Source of the DNA: Phragmites australis
Taxonomy: Eukaryota; Streptophyta; Magnoliopsida; Poales; Poaceae
Reading direction: 5' to 3'
Assembly (NCBI RefSeq): GCF_958298935.1
Contig: NC_084924.1
Coordinates: 3,844,001 to 3,908,000 of the forward strand
Length of the DNA: 64,000 bases
Both the position numbers and the translations under genes were made by a program. Under the pieces are notes generated by a model. It did no database searches. It saw only the letters and a list, made by a program, of their open reading frames with translations, and was not told the DNA's origin. Positions 1 through 12,213 of the stretch are shown here, piece after piece (within the stretch, counting starts at the first letter, position 1; each line of letters begins with the position of its first letter).

Positions 1-2150
1 CAGCCTGATGTTGCAGTAACTCGATGAATTTGAACATGTACCCGTTTGAAACGTGTGAATTTTATGGGAATTAATATAGACCCATTGAGGACGGTGGCAG
101 ATACACAAGAACCACTCGGTGACTAATCAATATTTCCCTTCTCTTTTTCTTCATCTTTCTTATTTTTCTCTTCTTATTATATTTTTTCTTCTTCGTCTTT
201 CTCATCATAATAAAAAAATTATCAAGGGCTCTGAAGGTCCTATTATTTACAAAGTAGCAGAAGGTTGAAGCCACCCTATCCCTCCTCCTAATCCACCCCT
301 GACAAGGGCAGAAAGAGGGGACCCAAGGGCCTGCCCTTAGTCCTGATATGTAGTTTAATATATTAGCCTAGCAAGTAATTAGAAAATTTAGCTCAATGAC
401 ATAATTACACGTGTGATCTCGTCACGAAATCATGTTGGTTGTTGTTTTTTTTTTCACGGAATAGGATATATTAATCGAAACCAGAAGGAATACAATCGTC
501 AGTAATACGACAAGTTACAACAGTCTCCTCCTGCCCTATCCAAATACTAGAGGTACCGTAATACGGGCATAATTTGCTAACTCGTGACTAACTTTGTTCT
601 GGCTTCAGTCAATTTTTTTATCTCCAATATTCTTGTTCCGGTGAACAAAAGTTTCACCTCCCTGATCATATGGGCAAGAGTTGAACGGTCTTCTACACGA
701 CTTATGACTAGATGGATAATCGTAGTACTATCATTTTCCACAATTCAATACCCTCCTTACAAGCCACTCTTCAGATCATCACTTCAGATCCACGCCTCGA
801 CTTCCTTGGCTCCGCGTCACGCCGTGTTGCCGTCACCAAGATCGCGTCACCGGCCGCCACCCCGCCGCCAAGATCGCTTCGCTAGAACGACGGCTGCGCG
901 CGCTCTCCAATATGGTATGGTGCTCGTTAGTGGCTGAGATTTCTTTTTCTCATTGTTCAAGCGATCAGGATATGCATATAGTAATGATAATCCTATTAGC
1001 GAGTAGCAAGTTAGCAACTGTGATGCTGCTGGTCTTTCTACAACCTCATCGGTGAAGATAATGTACATTTATTGTTTTTAGATATTATGCTCCAAGTATC
1101 AGCACCCTCTCGGAGCAATCACTTCAACATTAGTATTTGGTTTTTTGAAAGGGCAGAAGAAACTACAAAGTAATGTCAATGATATGAGCCAAGATAGATT
1201 CGTCATCCGTGAATACATTATACATGCTTAAATAGATTAATGAACAGAGGCTTCAAGCTTGGTTGCTTTAAACCTTGGCTATTACTCTGATAGCATTTTC
1301 ACCTATGAAAATGGTGTAGACACACTTGCGGAATAAAATGGGTAATAATTTGCAACAAAGATCCGCTCCGTTAATATTATTAAATCTTATGATTTAGTTG
1401 GTTCTCGTAAAGCTAAGTTCTAGTTAATAGAAATGTAATTCTTCTCATTGTCAAATATATGCTACTTTGTTTTGTTATTCTATGTTGGAGCTAATTAGTA
1501 GATAAGATGTTGAATTTCTTTTGTATTGCAAAACATATGTTGCTAAAATGCTATAATTATTATCTATGCTCCGATTGAATCAATAATTGTGTATATATAT
1601 CGTCACATCATACTTCGTATATAATAATTATTGTCAATACTGACGAGTTAGTCCTCCATGTTTGATTCCTAGCTCCATCCCTAGCCCTCGAGTGGGGATT
1701 GTATGAAATTGCCATGTTGAGCACATGAATTTAAATTGAACTCCACACTAGTGGACTGAACAATACATAAATTCAATGAAACTACAGTATCCAAACATCA
1801 AATTGAAAGAGAAAACATAGAGATCTTCCTGTCGATTGGTTATGGCTGGTCCTATTACGCACATCCAAGTAGTGTTAGATTGGTTGAACAAAGTTGAATT
1901 AGATAGGATCATCCTAGATAGAAAGGATCTTCCTAAATAAGATGGTACAAATATGTTGTTTGGTTAGATATATAGGATAGTACGATAATATGTTTGATTG
2001 TATATATTGGATGATACGAGAATATATTTAGTTGCGTAAAACTATGTATTATATTCCTATATAACTTAATTATTTTACATAAATAATATTTTTTATATTA
2101 TTATTATCAACAAACTATACTAGATTAGTACTAATTATTACTAATTCTAG
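1..2150. other. AT-rich intergenic DNA without a recognisable gene
   Basis: No reading frame here looks like a plant protein. A GC-rich patch at about 780-905 gives short open frames on both strands, which is what base composition alone produces. The segment 1840-2110 is rich in short near-repeats around GGATAGTACGA-like words and may be decayed transposon sequence, but I could not define its ends. The window edge cuts this region, so a partial gene to the left cannot be excluded. Confidence 0.5.
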
Positions 2151-5100
2151 TTAATTATAACTTAAGTTGTCAATAATCATCACTAAATGTCATGTCATAA
2201 AGCCATAATTACGTAATTAAGCCTAATTATGTTCCATAAGTATTAGGTTTAATTCTGAGTAATTGTGTTTTGGAGCGTTAGAGCGCTTGTTTTTAAACCA
2301 ATTGGATGATAGAAGGAAATTCATGAGAGAAAGAAATGAATTCGTAGTTGAAATGGAATTATTCTCTAATACGTGAGCTCCACCCGATGGGCTAACCACC
2401 CCTCACTCTCTTGCGCAACAGCCCATCTGCCCCCTCTCTCTCCCTCCCTCACTCCCACCCGAGCTCCCTCTCCTCTCCAACCAGCCAAGCCAAATGAGTC
2501 CCTCACTCTCTCAAGCACTCTATCCTTCTCCCCAAAATCCCACATTAAGAGAAGTAATCGAGGTATCCGTATGTTACTAATGCAATCTTTAGCTCATAAG
2601 CTCCTCGTTCATCCAATTCATTTTCGTTTTTCCGAAGGATTCGAGCTAGTTTTGATGTCTTTTGGTGTTCTTGGTTGAAGCACGAGGAGTACCGGCGTTC
2701 TTCCTCTTCCCGAGCTTTTCCACCTTCCACCAACAATCACCAACCCTGGCAAAGTATCTTGGGTGAGTCTCCTAGGCTCCCATGGTAAGGATGCGTGTTT
2801 TGGTGGGTTGATTTTTGAGTTTAGAGCTAAGTTTGTAAAGTTCTCGAGTTCTTGAGTTTTGGAGAAAAAGAGAGGATTCGGATGATTTTTGTGCTAGGAA
2901 TTGTGTTGCTAGGTTTGTGAGTGAGTTCTAGACTCCATGAACTATCTCAAACATGTTTTATTTTACTTTGAAGAGGCTCGCAAATCAAATCGGCCGAGTT
3001 TTCCCTCTCAAAACAACCTCTCTGGACAGCCTGGATAATCTGTGTAGCCCAGTAAAAACCTCGATGAATTATGCTAAAAAATAGTTAGGGTTTAGGGTGC
3101 AAATTGAGTCTAGAATCATTTGTATAGTGTATATATATACATTTATGTGTGATAGATTTAACATGCAAGTTGAATATTCGAGAAGATGTCGCAAAACATG
3201 TATTCTACCATAACTTGGAGGTTCACTTGGAGAGTCCGAGTTCAACCTGGAGGTTCTGGGTGATCCTAACCAAAAATACCCGAGGACCTCTATCTGAAGA
3301 CTCCGGAACCCGAAGGGTCCGAGTTCAACCTAGAGATTCCGGGTGATTCTAACCAAAAATACTGAAGACCCTCACTCGGAGGTTCACCCAAAGACTCCGT
3401 AACCCGGAAATTCTAATTTCAACTCAGAATCTCCGCCTCCTGTTAACTCTCTGAAATCGTTTGAATCACAAAGTTTGCTATTATTTCGTATGTCTTGCAC
3501 TGTTAGCTTGTTGTTATATGTATAGTATCATACATTATTGCACTTCATTCATACTCATCATTGCACGCGTTTTTCTTTAGTGAATGAGGATCCGGAGCGT
3601 GATGCGGGAGTGGTTGAAGGTGACACTGAGCCACACGGATTCTGTGAATTCTGTGTGGCTAGCATCAAACAACCGTCTAAGCAACAAGATAAACATATAA
3701 GTATATTTCTCCTATTAATTTGGATCATATGTGTATAATATGATAGCATATGTTTTATGTACGTTATGCATGTTATTGAGTTGGCGTTGGGTTTGGTATG
3801 GGTAGAACCTATGTTGATGCATTATATCCTCTGTCTTGAGATATTGATGATTCATATTCTTGTAGTCGAGGTTTAACTTGATGATGGTCTAGTTTAAAAG
3901 TTAATATGAATGCTTATTCATGCATAGATTCTTCGGTAGAAGCGAGCGGTGGTTCCATCCCATTCGCGAGTTGTAGGTTTTAATTATTGTCACATTGAAA
4001 TAATGTTGGGTTGATGGTGTTGTTTAGTTGAGTAATGAGGATGAGACGAGATGTGGACGGTGTAAGCGGTATTTCTCCTATCTCAATATGGAGTTCCCCT
4101 GGTAGGTCAGGAGAGGAACCCAGACACCGTAGACCGCTTATGTCGCTTAAGCATCGATTGTTGTTACAGTTGGTTCTAGCAATTATCGTACTTACACATG
4201 TCGATCTAATAGGAAGATAAGTCGAATACCTCTGTACCTGTAATTATTTGAGGTTGCACATTGACAATGTTAGCAAGTGGGCTTGTAAGAGATACTTGAG
4301 GTTACTCCGGGAGTGAACCTAAGTAGGCTCCGTATCGAACGATGACTAATTCAAATAGTTGGTGCTTATTAAGAAAGATTGGTACGAACACCCCTTGAGT
4401 GGACCTGTGTGGTCACTCAAGCCGTATGATCATCGAGTCTTGTGGGTAAGTTGTATTCCTGCAGGGTGTAAAAACATTTCGAAATATCACGCTCTCGGTC
4501 CTGAGCATGCTTGTATCGATTTGCAACAGTTGTAGAGTTTCGAGTTTGATCTGAGGTGGTTGATGGTTGAGATGTTTCTTTACATATATTATTACTATAG
4601 TTCCTTTTACATATATGTTCAGTTGATGGTTATGAGTTAGATATTTGTGCTGGTTAAGTCTATATGCTCACACATATTTTTATCAAATTTTACTTTTGCA
4701 TATAATTTTACTTAACCATGTGGTCGTATTCTTGCTGATATCTTAATTCATATTCCTTAGAGTTGGGTTATCTATAAGTACCTAATATGGATTAAGTCTT
4801 GCGAGTACATTCGTACTCACGTTGCTCTTTCAGGTGATACCGGCTACGAGGAGCTGGTCTTTGGCTACTTCAAGCCGCCGAGGGTGATGATGGACTTGAG
4901 TACACAACTGCTCGGAAGTCGTGTTTTTGTGATGGAGCCTAAGAGCATATGACTCAATCATCATTTTGTTGTTCATAGTTTTAGTTTCTGCTGCATAGTT
5001 TTCTTTGGTTTAGGAGTTGTTTAGTTTCAGTCTCATTCTAGCTCTTTTTTTATGTAAAGTGTAAGAAATTATGGATGCTTAAAAACTCGTAATATAATTT

Positions 5101-5260
5101 AATTATTCGTTCTTTGTTAAGTTTTGTTATGATGTGATATGTTGGAAAAACATGTGTTTTAATCTTAGGCACAAATCGCGTGTCAGGACTAACAAAACGG
5201 TATTATGATAAATGATCGATTTAATAATTAATTAAAATACTATTTGAACGGTTTCTCGTA
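2150..5260 (+). mobile_element. Long gypsy-type LTR, copy 1 (probable solo LTR)
   Basis: This stretch is called an LTR because two parts of it recur in the same order elsewhere: 3043-4450 matches 13885-15383, and about 5030-5260 matches about 21226-21467. It has the usual layout of long chromovirus LTRs in grasses: an AT-rich start, a GC-rich leader near 2380-2550, and, near 4800-4860, a 'gtactcacgttgctctttcaggtgat' type segment ahead of a short GC-rich stretch. No gag or pol frame adjoins it on either side, so a solo LTR is the simplest reading. The right end (about 5260) comes from where the two copies stop matching. The left end is a guess, because copy 2 lacks that part and no clear target-site duplication was found. 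Assignment to the Tekay-like lineage is inference from general resemblance. Confidence 0.55.
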
Positions 5261-5469
5261 CTAAATACTCATAATAATAATTAGTTATAGTTAATAACAC
5301 ATAATTGTAACGTGATAAAAAAGAACCATTTTGGTGCTCATGGTGCTTGCCGCTGCTCTCCTGGCGCACCATAGGATAGGTTGGCCATGTAACGCTCGGC
5401 TAGGTTGATCAAATATAAAGTCGAACCTTCGTTCCTCTTTTCAAAAATGTATTAAATATCCCATTAATC

Positions 5470-5498
5470 ACTTTATATATATATATATATATCTAATA
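5470..5498. repeat. (TA)n microsatellite
   Basis: A run of alternating T and A (about 11 units) lies in AT-rich DNA just right of the copy-1 LTR. Simple repeat; no function implied. Confidence 0.8.
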
Positions 5499-5554
5499 TT
5501 TATCCTTTATACTAAACATCTACTATTTGTTATCATATATTTCTCTAGAGGATA

Positions 5555-5666
5555 CGCTGCTTTCCATACTTCATCTACAATGCCAACTTTATGAAGAGGT
5601 TGCACCGCCACGCTGCTTTCCATACTTCATCTACAATGCCAACTTTGTGAAGAGGTTGCACCACCA
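5555..5666. repeat. 56-bp tandem duplication
   Basis: Two adjacent 56-bp units (5555-5610 and 5611-5666) begin CGCTGCTTTCC and differ at only about two positions. The flanks are not duplicated. It lies between the LTR and the ML-domain gene, and no gene is seen in it. Confidence 0.85.
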
Positions 5667-5930
5667 CCCGTACATCGCCTCCTCTACTGTCTATCACAGA
5701 AGTCACCTCTATAGCACTATCTTCATACCATAGTACTATACAATCATTGTTTTTATTCTCCTCACAGATTGATCACTATCTTATTCCTCCTTATAACATT
5801 GCTAGAACAATCAATTCTAGATGATATAGTACTCTCCACCCTGTTATTTAGGTATTGTGAATTTCATATATACAAATATCCATTTTATTATACCATATCC
5901 TTTTACTTCTTCAGATTACTATATCTTAGA

Positions 5931-5978
5931 TTTACTTCAGGAGGTGTGTGAAACTTTACTTCAGGAGGTGTGTGAAAC
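5931..5978. repeat. 24-bp perfect tandem duplication
   Basis: Two identical head-to-tail copies of a 24-bp unit beginning TTTACTTCAGGAGG (5931-5954 and 5955-5978). Probably a replication-slippage duplication, like the 56-bp one 300 bp to the left. Confidence 0.9.
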
Positions 5979-6092
5979 ACGTATACAATTGCTCTATGCA
6001 GCCGCTAGGGATAGAAAATCACCGAGTACACGCCAAAGCAGCAGATTAACGGTGGCAGTGTGACAGTGTCCAGAATCAAAAGTTAGACATGC

Positions 6093-6199
6093 AAAACGCA
6101 TGCATGATATCCAGCGACAAACCGAGTTCAACTCCGATCCGGATAAAATGGTAGGTTGAACATATGTTCTAAGTCACGTGGATATCATGCATGCGTTTT
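6093..6199. other. Perfect 20-bp inverted repeat (hairpin) downstream of the ML gene
   Basis: Bases 6093-6112 and 6180-6199 are exact reverse complements over 20 bp, separated by a 67-bp loop. Each arm contains CATGCATG, the RY motif known as a B3-factor site, next to GATATCC. The hairpin lies 83-189 bp past the stop codon of the minus-strand ML gene, so it may be in that gene's 3' UTR. I saw no flanking duplication marking a transposon. Confidence 0.7.
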
Positions 6200-6281
6200 T
6201 AATTCTTTATTCTTTTTTCTGCTGTCAGTACATCCATGGGCTTCTTTTTTATTCTTTTTTCCTTTTTCTGCTCTGGCAGCG

Positions 6282-8679
6282 TTAGCTGGTGGCAACAGGT
6301 GTAACAAACCCGATGCTGAATTCAAACGAGATGCAGGTCAGCTCCTCGTTGCGGTCCCCCAGCAGCTTCATGGTGATACTGTAAGAACCCTGCAACAAAT
6401 CACAACGCCAGAACATGAAGTAGTTTAAGTTAGGGCAGCTCCAACGGTTAGAGTTAAAGCACATTTATCAAAATTGATATGGATCTATCGTTCACAAAAT
6501 TCCCTATACCTCACAGAGCAGAGAGATGTTAAGATGGGTCCCACCATTCACAATTCTCTTCAAGAGATAGAAGCAAGCATAAAGAAGACCATACCTTAAC
6601 ATATCTCTCCTCTGTGAGGTATAAAGAAATGTGAACAGCGAGACTCGTATAAATTCAGCTAACTCTAACTATTGGAGCTAACCTTAGAGATATTCAGCAT
6701 CTCATCTCGGAAATCAAGCAAGAGGAAAAAAAGAATATGGTTCGCTGACAGAACTAAAAGTGCATTGTAGTTATGCTTACTGGTGGGGTAAACGATGGTA
6801 ACGTCTGTTCACTAGCTAGCACAAATTCACCAGTCGCTGGGCAAGAAGTCTCATCGCAGAGGTTATGAGTTTCTGAATGGACGTGGAAAATGAAGTACGT
6901 GACATCTATCACCAGCTTCCCTTTAGTGATGTTTTTATCTGTATTCATCACAAAAACATCCCGTGAGTACCTTATACGGAAGGAAGCAGCAGATACATTG
7001 AGCATGTGATAGTATTGAAATATCACACATTCATGAACATAGCGAGTAGATTAGACCACCTAGATACTTTTTCAACTTCAGATTCATTCATAGTGGACCA
7101 ACAGCAATATAAGCCAATTTCCTAAGCTAAAAAATGATTTGACTTGTATATCGTTACAAGTTGAAAGAGTGACATACTTCTGCTCAACCTTGAGAATACG
7201 AACGTCTGAAAAAAAATACCAAAATAAGCTACCTGCAAGAGTATCATAGACTCAATGTCTAAGGCTTACTAGTTACTACTGTCCTGCTTAAGCCCTAGGT
7301 ACGAAATCATGACTATATTCATAACACTATTACTACTAGCTTTTCACTTATCTGTGATGTTAGTTTCACTCTGAGTGTTATATGACTAGGGCCTAATCTG
7401 GAGGCATTAGAGTTGTGATTCAAGGAAGTATGTCACTGAATTGCAATAAGTTTTAAGGCAAAAGTTTGGGCTGTATAAGGTAAAGCGGATGAAAAAATGT
7501 AATCAATTTTGTTAAAGTTCTTGTGGATTGTTCTTTTCCAACCTAAATCATAGAAGCTGTGGCATATTATACGATATATCATATGTATTCTGCAGGCGAC
7601 AGAATACTGATTGTCCTGATGCGATCCCAAAAATGTATGTACCTAAATTTCCAAATAATAATATCGGCATGTGGGCTAGGAGGGATGGTGCCTCCTAGCG
7701 CCTAGGCGGCCACCTAGGGGTATTCCGTATAAGAAAGGAGGCAATACACAATTTCATTATCCTAATTTTAGTTGAATCTTAAAGAAGGAAGGGTGAAGGT
7801 ATAATGGTTGCATTGTAGTCTGAGTCACAATAGTCGACAGCCCTGTTTTGTAGTCTAACCCTTGCTACTAAAGCAACTCAATGGACACAACACACAAAAG
7901 AGAACCGACCATTTAGGATACAACTAGTATACCAAAAGGGCCCTCACTGAATCAAATACAGGAATCAACAAAAAAAGAAAAGGTAATAAAACTAAGGGAA
8001 ATCAGTAATCTGGCCTGCACACATGCATATGACTTTGCAATTGATGGTGTTTCATGTGCAAATTGTCAAAAGCGGTTTAATATGGTACCTAAAGAGAGAG
8101 AGTCTTGTAGACTGTAGCAACCAATCCTATGACCACCAGAAAGCTCTTCGATGTGTCTGTTACACTATAACAGCACTAAATTCCTAATGTGATACGAGAC
8201 AACGCCATTGCAACGTTCAGTGGGAGACGATGTTACCGTGTGTTAGTATAGGTTTGATTAAATCCCGCAAGCAAAGTCGCCGTACACCCAATCTGAAGAA
8301 ACAATAATTACACTGTAGGTCACGGCTAAATGGCTAGATACTGAAGCATACGACGCCCTAATCCGCAGCTCGCAAGTGCAAACAAGACTGTTTGGTTACC
8401 CGTGGAGGCGGAGATCTTGAAGGTGGCCGGCTCGCCCCGGACGACGGGATCGGGGACGACCTCCACGCCGCTCACCTTCACCGGGTAGTCCCGGCCCTTC
8501 TCTGCAAAAACCACACGGAATTATCAGAAAAGCTCACACGCAGCACAATCCCGCGAAAAATCGAGACGGGGGAGCTCACTGCAGTACTCGACGGCGGTGG
8601 CGGTGGCGGTGGAGGGGAGGAGGAGGAGGAACACGGCGGCGAGGAGGAGGAGGAGGCGGTGGTGTTGGTTGCTCGCCAT
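6282..8679 (-). CDS. ML-domain (MD-2-related lipid-recognition) secreted protein
   Basis: Four exons on the minus strand: 8580-8679, 8400-8501, 6781-6938, 6282-6389. They splice at GT-AG sites into 155 codons plus stop. Residues 1-28 form a signal peptide with a long Leu run. The rest is one ML domain: a YCKKG start near residue 32, Cys at 33, 95, 100 and 139, and the HVHSETHNLC stretch typical of plant phosphatidylglycerol/phosphatidylinositol transfer-like proteins. Length matches plant family members (about 150-155 aa). The family binds single lipids in a beta-sandwich pocket; plant members are thought to act in the secretory pathway, vacuole or apoplast. The start at 8679 is the Met directly before the signal peptide; the open frame extends upstream without homology. 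Intron 3 carries a Tourist-type MITE. The ligand cannot be read from sequence. Confidence 0.93.
6433..6683. mobile_element. Tourist-type MITE in intron 3 of the ML gene
   Basis: A 251-bp segment is bounded by imperfect terminal inverted repeats. The left end starts GGGCAGCTCCAACGGTTAG and the right end, reverse-complemented, starts GGTTAGCTCCAATAGTTAG. TTA trinucleotides at 6430-6432 and 6684-6686 fit the 3-bp target duplication of PIF/Harbinger (Tourist) elements. There is no coding capacity. It sits inside the last intron and does not touch splice sites. Confidence 0.75.
6939..8399 (-). other. Intron 2 of the ML gene
   Basis: About 1.46 kb between exons 2 and 3 of the ML-domain gene. It contains no second gene. 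A short GC-rich word cluster near 7690-7720 (CCTAGGCGGCCACCTAGG-like) is low-complexity. Nothing else stands out. Confidence 0.7.
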
Positions 8680-8828
8680 CGCTGCAGCGTCTCGAGTAGT
8701 CGGGTAGATAGATTGGCAGGTGATGCAACGAGGACTCGATGCGAATGCGGTGAGGACTATTTTTCTTTTCAGAAATTTGAGAGGAAGGTGAGGACTCTTG
8801 TCGGTGACCACGAAGAGGAAGGGGCACG

Positions 8829-9289
8829 AACTTTTATTTTTATATTTTTTAAATTAAAAGATTGAAATATTTTGAAAAATTAAAAATTTAGACAATCTGT
8901 CGCGCTTTGAAAATAAAAAATATTCCGATCCAATATCCTCAAAACTTAAAACACTATCGAAATAATCATGATTTTTTTAAAAAAGTGTAGTTTAGATGAT
9001 ACTATTATCTAGCTCTCTAAATATTTTTAACTCAAACAATTACTTGTGTAATAAGAAAAAATTGTTTATCATTTTTTTAAATTTTAGAGAGCTATATGAT
9101 AGTATATTCTACATTATAATTTTTTTTCAAAATTTATCATGACTATTTCGATAATATTTTGAAATTCTAGAGCATTGAAATACAACATTTTTTACTTTTA
9201 CCTGTCGCCTTTCAATAGATGATAAGTGTTCATATTTGCAAATTTTTACCCATATATTTGGATTTTTTATTTAAAAATATATATAAAAC
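8829..9289. mobile_element. Fold-back MITE with arms of over 100 bp
   Basis: The left part (about 8829-9035) and the reverse complement of the right part (about 9085-9289) match over most of their length. Shared words include ACTATCGAAATA, ATCATGA and TATAGCTCTCTAAA-like blocks, so the whole element can fold into one long stem. Outer ends are AT-rich (TTTTATTTTTATATTTTT). It lies about 150 bp upstream of the ML-gene start codon. A related half-copy is present at about 60.5 kb. Classing it as a non-autonomous Mutator-like element is inference from resemblance of its ends to the start of the MULE at 62.5 kb. Confidence 0.65.
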
Positions 9290-11450
9290 GTCAAGTCAAG
9301 GCGACATCGAGTCAGCGACAGTCTTGATATGTGGCCTAGTTGGACTATGAGGTGGTTACCACCGGGGACCAGGTGCCGAGCTGGAAGATTTCAGTTCAAT
9401 TGAAGCCCAATTGTTTCGAACCGTTACCTCCGCCCCGTTAATTAATGAAGCCCAAGCCCATGAGACGAGCAGCAGCCCAGGGGCCCAACTATTTATTCTT
9501 AGAGTTTACACTCACGGTCTCTAAACTTGTTCGGGTGTCACCTCAGTCCCAAAACTATCAATTCCCAAATTACTTGCTAAGTGGTTCACCCTAGGTCAAA
9601 ACCTAAGAAACTGTGCATATTTAATATGATATTCTTTGAGGACACACAAAAAAAAGATAGGAATGTTTCTACAATTGTTGGAGAAATTTTTTGACCAATA
9701 AAAGTTTCATTCAATAGAAAATGATTCTCGACTAGGAAGAATATTTTTTTTTTTGCCAAAGACTGTTTTCCCACTAGGTGAGTTTTAGTATGACCGGATC
9801 CCTGATAATGTATAATCCAGTTGCCCTCTTCCAACCTTGCTCTTTCTGATCCCTCCCTCCTTCCCTCCTCCCCCCCCCCCCCCCCCTCTCAGCTTGCACC
9901 ACAGCTCTGACCAGTTTGGCTTTGATACGCTGTACTAATTCTAATTCAGACAATGCTCCAGAATGCGTTATATAGGACTAACTGTAATCGTGTGTCTGTC
10001 GATTCTCAAAGGTGATGGATGGCGATTATGTTCAAAGGTGAAGCTTGTAGTGTCAAAACGACGTTTGTAAAGTGCGAAAAAGAAATCAACAGACGCTGTA
10101 TCATTCTCGGCTTTAAAATGTCAGAGTTATAGGTTATGTCCTTGAAATGTAGGGCACCAGTGAATCCAATATTGTTTCTTTTGAAGGTGCCATATACTGC
10201 AGAGTACCACAAATATTTCAAAAGAGCTATAAAGTCTCTCTATCATAGCAAGATCGTGTACAAAATTTGGTAATGATTCCCAGATCTCATATGCTTGGTG
10301 GATGTACTGAGTACCGAGTCTAGTGACGCAGGTTGTTCTAGGGTGTGAAGAGTTTCAGTAAGATAATCGCCCATAACAATTTTTTCTTGTTCCGTTTCCA
10401 TTTTCTTGTAAAATCAGCATCCGTTCACGTCAATGTTGAAACAACTTCAACTTTTTTTTTCTTGTACGTAGGAATTGAGATAGATATATGATTATTGTTT
10501 TATTCAGAAAAAAAATCAGAACTTTCATTATTGCCTTCTTGGAAGTCCAAAGAGTTTGCCTTTTTGCTCTCTTGTCTTGCAGAGCATGCATCCTTATCGG
10601 TATTCGTTTCTTCAAAGCACCAACAATGAAATTTACACAATAGACTAATACTGGGACAAAAGGGGGCCTGTATGTATGTTGTTTAGGATCATCTAGGGAC
10701 CATAGGCTAATACTATATATTCATTTAGTAATTGCCTAGTAGAACTTTAAAATTAATCAAGTTGCAGGAGTCTGAAGTCTGAACCCCCTAGTCTATTTTT
10801 TTTTACTTGGCCCCAAAAGTCAAGAACATTAAAGCAACTGGGAGAGGTAATATTTACAGTTATGGATCAGAGTATATGGATGAAATCATTCTAATTTACA
10901 TCTTGAAATTACATTTTGAGATGTCTAAGATAATATGAACTGTTTGGTTACCGTCTTATGTATCCATTATTCATATGCTAATATGCAAGACCATTACCAG
11001 GCTTCTTCAGGATTTCTGCAATTTGTTCTCAGTAGAAATACACGTCTTCAGAGTACGTTTCATGCCGAGTTAGCATTTGAAACAAAAAATTCCTATCTCT
11101 TAATTTTTCATACACTCACATTCGGTAGAAAACCTTTTTTCTTTCGAAACAAGATTCAAAAAACCCTGTCAGCTTATCTTTGGAAGATTCATCAACCATT
11201 TGTAATCCATGCATACAGAATCTTAATCCAAACTATGTTTTACATCAAGAAGAAGACTAATCTGAACCCAATTTACACCGAAGAAAAGGCATTTCTAAAT
11301 CCTACACTGAACATTCGATCCATTCCATTCTCCAAAGAATACGTACCCAGATTCCACCTCACATTTTGGTGGTATAGCAGTAAGGAAAAGAAAAGAAATT
11401 CAAGAAGGGGAAAAAAAAAAAAACAAGCAAGACCTGGTCCGCGCCTATTG
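9290..11450. other. Intergenic DNA between the ML and RING-H2 genes
   Basis: No supported gene. It contains a run of 17 C at 9870-9886 within a pyrimidine-rich tract, and a segment near 9500-9590 that reads like worn transposon sequence but has no definable ends. The stretch just right of 11000 is downstream of the minus-strand RING-H2 gene and probably includes its 3' UTR. A plus-strand open frame running from 10935 to 11816 is antisense to that gene and is not believed. Confidence 0.5.
9870..9886. repeat. Poly-C tract (C17)
   Basis: Seventeen consecutive C bases inside a CT-rich segment. Such a run can form G-quadruplex or i-motif structures in vitro and is prone to sequencing length error. 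Confidence 0.85.
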
Positions 11451-12020
11451 TCAAGACAGCCTCGCCATTGTCAGCGGCGTGATCTCGGCGAGCGGCGTCG
11501 GCATGGGGCTCGGCATCGGCGACGTCCGGCACACCGGGCACGTCGGGTGGTGCCGGAGCCACGGGTCGACGCACTCCCGGTGGAACAGGTGGCCGCACTC
11601 CGGCAGCATCCGGAGCACGTCGCCGTCGCCGTAGTTGTCCAGGCATATGGAGCAGCACGTGCACGTGGTGCCCTTCTTGGCCTTCGCCTCCCTCCTGGCC
11701 TCGCCGTACACCACCTCCGGGTACCCTTTCAGCGTGGTCTCGTCGATGCCGAGCTCGACGTCGTTCATCCCGTCTCCATCGCCGCCGTCGCCGCCTCGGC
11801 CGCCGTGGCGCCGTGATGGAGGCTCCCCCACGTCGGCTTCCGTGACGGGCGCACGTGTGCAGAAGTAGGAGGCGAGCGTGATGGTGGTGATGAGGAGGAG
11901 GATGCCGACGGAGACGCCGACGCCGTAGCCGAACCCGCCGATGCGGTCGGAGCTGAACACGCCGACGGAGTTTCCGTCGGCCGGTGTCAGCCCCACGGGC
12001 GGCGAGCCGCCGGCGCTCAT
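11451..12020 (-). CDS. ATL-type RING-H2 finger E3 ubiquitin ligase
   Basis: Single exon, 189 aa. The start is the first in-frame ATG (12020); the frame stays open upstream but has no other ATG close by. Residues about 31-54 form one membrane segment near the N terminus. ELGIDETTLKGYP (89-101) is the GLD-like motif region of ATL proteins. A canonical RING-H2 follows, with ligands C123, C126, C142, H144, H147, C150, C161 and C164 and the PWL tryptophan at 154. A Pro-rich tail, SPMPSPMPTPL, resembles ATL67/ATL69/ATL70-like members. ATL proteins are membrane-bound E3 ligases that recruit an E2 through the RING; many respond quickly to elicitors, hormones or stress. The lack of introns and the high GC content are usual for the family in grasses. 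The substrate is unknown. Confidence 0.93.
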   Translation of the reverse strand: MSAGGSPPVGLTPADGNSVGVFSSDRIGGFGYGVGVSVGILLLITTITLASYFCTRAPVTEADVGEPPSRRHGGRGGDGGDGDGMNDVELGIDETTLKGYPEVVYGEARREAKAKKGTTCTCCSICLDNYGDGDVLRMLPECGHLFHRECVDPWLRHHPTCPVCRTSPMPSPMPTPLAEITPLTMARLS

Positions 12021-12213
12021 CGCGGCGTGCCTGGCTCTCGGTTTCTTGGCCGGGCGGGCGGCCAAGTGGTCAAGACTCGATCAAGTCAGGGAATGGAGCG
12101 GCGAGGTGAGGGGTTGGCTTCGGCGTTGGTGCGGACAGCGATCCGTGCCCTTGCTTTCGATCGTTTAGTGCGGTTTTGTTTGGGTTTGAAGGCAGCTTGG
12201 ATCTGGAGGAGGG

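Noticed and set aside
10935..11816. 293-codon plus-strand open frame
   Set aside because: Antisense to the RING-H2 gene over its right part and low-complexity Arg/Pro-rich there. The left part is AT-rich with no domain. A GC-rich shadow frame.
12021..12065. N-terminal extension of the RING-H2 protein by 15 residues
   Set aside because: The extension would begin at a TTG, not an ATG; the first in-frame ATG is at 12020.
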